NCBI GenBank assembly: GCA_014529385.2
Contig: CM043945.1
Span: forward strand, 141,524,241 to 141,588,240
DNA length: 64,000 nucleotides
Reading direction: 5' to 3'
Source: Adiantum capillus-veneris
Lineage: Eukaryota > Streptophyta > Polypodiopsida > Polypodiales > Pteridaceae
Shown: positions 59,815 to 64,000 of the stretch, one piece after another
How the letters are laid out: each line of letters opens with the position of its first letter
Position numbering within the stretch: position 1 is the first letter of the stretch
The notes under the pieces: generated by a model
Told to the model about the DNA's origin: nothing
Seen by the model: the letters and a program-made list of their open reading frames with translations, nothing else
Databases searched by the model: none
Program-made: the position numbers and the translations under genes

Positions 59815-60009
59815 TACACTACAAGTAGCAATTGTATAAGATCATGTATTACAGAAATTTTGTACAATGTCATCCACTCAGAGTATCTTTCTCCACTTGT
59901 GGTTCACATACACCATTGTCTCTCTCCACCTTCGTTGACTTTCACGAGCACTGGAGTTGTTGCATGCCATTGATCTTTTAACTTTTTGTTGTTGTAAATG
60001 TATGATGGC

Positions 60010-62507
60010 TTATGCTATTGTTGAAGAGGCCAAGACTTCTTTTGCCTGCATTCGATGAATGATTCTATGATAGAACCATTCAAATAGTTCTCTCAAACTG
60101 TTAGCCTTGATTCGAGAGCCACCATGTCGTGTGTGCCTGAAATAAGCATTTCTCGCCATGTAATGAGACTTTTCCATCCCTTGGGTATTCCATATTGCTG
60201 GGTTCCCATACTTTTGTATAAAATATGGTAAATGATTGAGAATGATGCGCTGGATATGACAACAGATTAGTTAGAATGTTTTACATTCACATAGTTGCAC
60301 ATAAAAGAGAATCAAATACACAATAATACCATGTAGTGAGTAATCTGGGTGTCTGTCCATGCTGTCTTGAATGATTTTTTGAGAAGGTTGAGATTCTCCT
60401 TGAACTTGTTCATATCACCTTGTGACCAGTCATCTTTGTCGCACATCAAAAATAGGATGTCTATTGATCGCCAAACCTAGCCTTCACGTTACGAGTAGTT
60501 GGTTCTTGGTCTTTGACTACAATATGTAGCTTTTCCAGCTCTGATACTCTATCTTGCTAACATAAGATGTGTTATATATTTTTCCATGTTTTGTTAGCTT
60601 CGAATCTCGTATTCCTTGGGGTTTAGATAAAAACCTCCGTGCCTTCACCCCACTGATGGATGGTTTGCATGGGACATCCTTCTCAGCAGTTGATCTCTTT
60701 TCGTCCCGCTGGATTTTCACATTGACACCATGAAGCCCCATATCCGACAGTACCAATTCTAAGCACTGCAGGGCTACTTGTCGCTCTGCTGAGTTCTTAA
60801 TTTTCCAAGCAAACCCGATATATAAGTAGACCAATTTCTCCACAATTCTACAAAGGGCATGCATTGTACAGATGTGGACATTCACAAGTGGTATTTTCAA
60901 AACCGGTCAAAAACAGGGTCCTCAATGTGACGTGTTGGAGCTTTTCTCCACCACTTTGGGTCCATGACCTTTGCAGGCTCCATGCAGAACAAACACGGCG
61001 ACTTTGCCATTGCACCCATTCCACAATTATATATGCACTTTAATGTTTTGAGGTCACCTGCAAGATGCCACTGAACTTGAAAGTCTCCCCTTCCATCTAG
61101 ACGTAGTACCTCTCCCTGGTTAGTATGTCGATCAATCACCTCCGGAATATTAGTTCCATGGAACACCCAATATAGAATCTCATGATCTTCTTTCTTTACC
61201 TGTAACACAAAATAAATGAGACTTAAGTAGATGTGAACATTTGAGCTTACCTGAGAATCTCGCTTACCTCAAACGCACCAAGCCACCATATGTTAGATTC
61301 TGATTGAACACTAAAATACAAAGGATCATCACTGGGACACTTTGAGAGGGCTCTATTCATTAAAGTAATAGTAACACGCTCTAGATTTTTCTCTTTAACA
61401 AGATCACACTCATCCAGTTTTAACACAAAATGTAATACCCCTCGTGACTCTTCAAATGTGATGTTGTAAAACTCCACCATTCTCTTCTGTAACATCTGCA
61501 GGTCCATAACAATATTATTGAACTCATCATATGCCATGTTTGCTCCATGGCCACTGTAAGTTGCTTTAATATGAAAGGGCTATCCAAGATAGTCTCCCTG
61601 TGCCTCGTTAAGTTGAAGCCTCTCTTTCCAAACACTTGAGGCTGATGGTAAAAGTTTGGATTTATTACCCTTCTTAACAAAGATGGATGAGACAGATTTT
61701 TGTATAGCCCAATATCCTCTTTTGCTTACACCAAGTGAATCAAGTGTGCCTTGTATCTCTTTTACAGGCACTGAGTTCTCTGAAATAAAGCGGTCCACTA
61801 CATTTCGTTGTAGGACCTTAAACTTCTTGTCATGTACTATATCTGCTGCCAGGCTTCTACTTATAAGTGGCTTCAATCTCTTTCCTATATTGGCTTTGGG
61901 GTCAATGTTTTCCTTGTCATGATCGATTGAATCTCTACATGAAGACAATGCATAAGTAAATAACAGAAAATTTACTTCACTAACACTATTTAGGCACATG
62001 AAAACAATGCATAACAAGAAAAAACATAAAGATTAGTTAACTAAGACAATGTAGCCAACCAAGAAGCATCACCTTAATTCTTGGATTCTTTTCTTGAGAC
62101 CTCCGGATGCAACTTGCAATGTTTCAAGATTACGCAATTTCTTTTAGTTCCTGTACCTCTGCTTTGTGTTGCAAAATGGTAACCTGATCTGTAGAATGTA
62201 AATGTGAAAGACGAACAATCTCACATTGTTGAGCTTGGAGAATGCCCTTATAAGTTTCATCTTCCCTTGTAAGAGATTTACAATAACCCAGAAGGCCTTT
62301 TTCTCCATCACGAGCAAAGGTCAATAAGCTTGTAGGATTGACAAACGGTGGAGACGCATTAGTCATTGGATTCTTAGGGTAGAGAGAGTCTCTTGTCCAG
62401 ATATCTATGTGTTTAGCTCCCTGAGCTCTGAGCGTGTCTATGGATGCGGGAGGTATATGTGTGTTTGTTTTACTACGCTTAATCAATGGTTGGTACTCAT
62501 TGTCCAA
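60010..62507 (-). pseudogene. Gene D: transposase-like multi-exon gene
   Basis: Exon 1 (62507 to about 62073) has a coiled-coil-like end (ILQHKAEVQELKEIA). Exon 2 (about 61934-61268) has a basic region (GKRLKPLISRSLAADIVHDKK), TAG at 61580, then VLHFVLKLDECDLVKEKNLE. Exon 3 (61199-60330, with frameshifts near 60900 and 60470) has RLDGRGDFQVQWHLAGDLK, MAKSPCLFC and VHICTMHALCRIVEKL. Exon 4 (60249-60010) has NTQGMEKSHYMARNAYF and a C-terminal Trp-Phe-Tyr helix. Asp in KLDE and GDLK, a CxxC insertion, HxxxH and a late Glu in GMEKSH fit a DDE transposase fold. I cannot name the superfamily. Its position inside the right inverted repeat supports the role. Confidence 0.6.
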
Positions 62508-62833
62508 ATCAATGTGAAGGTGATATTTGGCTCGTTTCTACGTAAAATTTGTGCCATTTGAGGAGTGCGCCATTAGCCAAATGTGCAGGTTTAATGGAAA
62601 GTGAATAGTGGCTGCGATTTCGTCCCTCCATGTTAGCCTCATTCCCTCCATATTGACGAGGTTCATTCAATGCAACTGAAAAGAAGATTATCGCTCAATC
62701 TTTACGAACGAATGTTCAAAAGAGTAAGGAATCTACTTAAAGTACACTTTTTGAAATTTTACCATGAAAGACCCACCTCTATTATTTGCCATTTTTTCTA
62801 GAGAGAGAGTGCAAGAAATACATTTTCTTAGAA

Positions 62834-62867
62834 GGCCCTCCAAATGAACTCTGAAATTTTCTAATGT
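62834..62867 (-). repeat. Right inverted repeat of the candidate transposon
   Basis: On the minus strand it starts ACATTAGAAAATTTCAG and ends TCATTTGGAGGGCC, matching the left copy at 48067-48100 with three differences. Confidence 0.7.
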
Positions 62868-63035
62868 GCCACCAACACATGCTCCATCAACAATTGGTGC
62901 ACTTATACAAAATTTACCTCAATGCTCTTTCTTTTGCTCACCAAATTCTCAAGTGAGTGCAGTTCCTCTACATAGAGCTATTCAGCTGAGTGGTGTGTGG
63001 GAAAAAAGAAAATTTCTGAGTAGAGGAGGAACACT

Positions 63036-63442
63036 ATGAACACCATATCTGCACAAAGAGAGTCATTATTGTCTTCAATAGCTGAGGTAATAGGAGATGT
63101 TGTACATAGAAAAATTGTCAAATACGTGTTCCAAGAGCTTGAACAAGCCCTGATACAGCTATGGTGTTTAGAGGTAGACTAACTTTTGTTGATGCAAACA
63201 TTACCTACCATGTGTTGAACACCTTTCACTTAGATAAGGAGACAATTCTACTCAACGAGGTGTCACTCAAGTTGACAATAGGAGACTTGCCCATGTTCTC
63301 AAAATACCCACACCATCCATTGCTGAGGCAATCAGAAAAATTTAAAAGAAGACGAACAAGCAAAGAAGAAAAGAAAATATGGTCCACAAGGCATTCCAGA
63401 AGCAACACTAGAATGTGTCTTAGTATACAAATTCATTGTTGA
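63036..63442 (+). pseudogene. Fragments of an unrecognised gene
   Basis: A 48-codon frame from ATG 63036 (SLLSSIAEVIGDVVHRKIV) overlaps a second frame 63161-63442 (FVDANITYHVLNTFHLDKET). The pieces lie outside the candidate transposon and may be the 5' part of the gene that continues at 63550. No domain recognised. Confidence 0.3.
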
Positions 63443-63549
63443 AACAATAAGTCTAGAAAACAACCCAACATACCTCTCTAAGAAATTATTTTCCATGCTA
63501 CTAGCTAGGATCATAGATCCAAAGGCAATTTCTTTATACCAATGTTTGA

Positions 63550-64000
63550 CAGCAAATTGCCGAGGCAAAATCTAGGAGTTTGTTCAAGGCCTTGTATGTC
63601 AAGCAATTTTTTAACTGGGAAATTTTTTTACCACCAAATATGACTATTCAGATGGCCTTGACCAAGGGAGCTGGAGAAAGCTCAAGAAAACCACAAGTAG
63701 TTTCTTTATCATTGAATTGTAAAGAGACAAAGGTTGAAGTACAAGCAAAGGGTGGAAAACCAAAAGACACTGCAACCAAGCTACCAATAACAAAAAAGGG
63801 TAAGAAGATGCACAAGGGGGTCAAAAGACCATTATCTCAAGCAAAACCCGGTTCATCAAGAAAGAATCCTAAAATCGTTGGATTGCTTAAGAAATTTCAA
63901 GCAAGGATGCAAAAGCTAGTTTGCACATTTGTTCCGCTGGTTGATATTGTTGAAGGTAAAACTAGCACACAAGAAGTTCCCAAGGAGAGAGCTAGCCAAG
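63550..64000 (+). CDS. Partial ORF, lysine-rich protein, runs off the window
   Basis: Open for 150 codons to the window edge. It begins after a TGA at 63547 with SLFKALYVKQFFNWEIF, then a long Lys-, Pro- and Ser-rich segment (KGGKPKDTATKLPITKKGKK, SSRKNPKIVGLLKKF). The phrase ALYVKQ and 15 bases coding it also occur in the DGQH gene near 42550, so the two may be related or recombined. The basic part resembles a histone tail in composition only. Confidence 0.4.

Larger units (their letters stand above)
48067..62867. mobile_element. Candidate large DNA transposon with four genes
   Basis: A 34-base inverted repeat, 31 of 34 identical, lies at 48067-48100 and 62834-62867 (core TCATTTGGAGGGCC). 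Inside are two convergent gene pairs in mirror order, the outermost start codons lying about 320 bases inside each end (48423 plus, 62507 minus). The right outer gene looks like a transposase. Subtracting nested retroelement debris (about 53150-58790) leaves about 9.2 kb. I could not define a target-site duplication: the outer flanks gagcct and gccacc do not match. All four genes carry stops, so this copy is dead. Confidence 0.55.

Overview
The window is nuclear DNA of a land plant. Evidence: two Ty3/gypsy elements of the Tat lineage, which carry a second archaeal-type RNase H known mainly from plants; split genes with short GT-AG introns of about 70-80 bases; and long plant-like satellite arrays. 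I found no rRNA, tRNA, CRISPR array or bacterial signal. A non-seed plant or gymnosperm seems possible, but I cannot name the species. The setting looks heterochromatic. Except for one young retrotransposon, nearly every gene carries in-frame stops or frameshifts.

Layout. (1) 1-2756, 15174-20250 and 29423-41290 are one tandem satellite family (units of about 440 bp with a short form of about 360 bp), organised into higher-order repeats, one with a period of exactly 3,846 bp. (2) Two Tat retrotransposons sit in it on the minus strand. Tat-A (2757-15173) has one in-frame stop in gag-pol and an extra piece of leader outside its 3' LTR. Tat-B (20251-29422) is intact, with near-identical LTRs and a short target duplication. 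Both carry rows of small leader ORFs between the primer-binding site and gag. (3) 41398-48062 holds a broken gene with a DGQH motif, a long TC microsatellite, hairpins, tandem duplications, a LINE remnant and a palindromic repeat field.

(4) 48067-62867 is the most interesting region. A 34-base imperfect inverted repeat brackets 14.8 kb with two convergent gene pairs in mirror order: A(+)/B(-) at the left and C(+)/D(-) at the right. Gene D resembles a DDE-type transposase. Gene B encodes, in one reading frame kept across four introns, a histone H3/CENH3-like tail and fold, an Ulp1-type (C48) SUMO-protease-like domain, an acidic linker and an FCP1/SCP-like HAD phosphatase domain. I know of no described protein with this layout. 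About 5.6 kb in the middle is nested retroelement debris: a third Tat LTR plus leader, and a gypsy pol fragment whose motifs resemble basidiomycete elements. I read the region as a decayed DNA transposon with unusual chromatin- and SUMO-related cargo; that reading is inference. (5) 63036-64000 holds a broken basic-protein gene running off the window.

The genes do not form a working pathway in this copy. The Tat elements are self-contained copy-and-paste units. Genes A-D would be the coding set of one mobile element if the inverted repeats are its ends.
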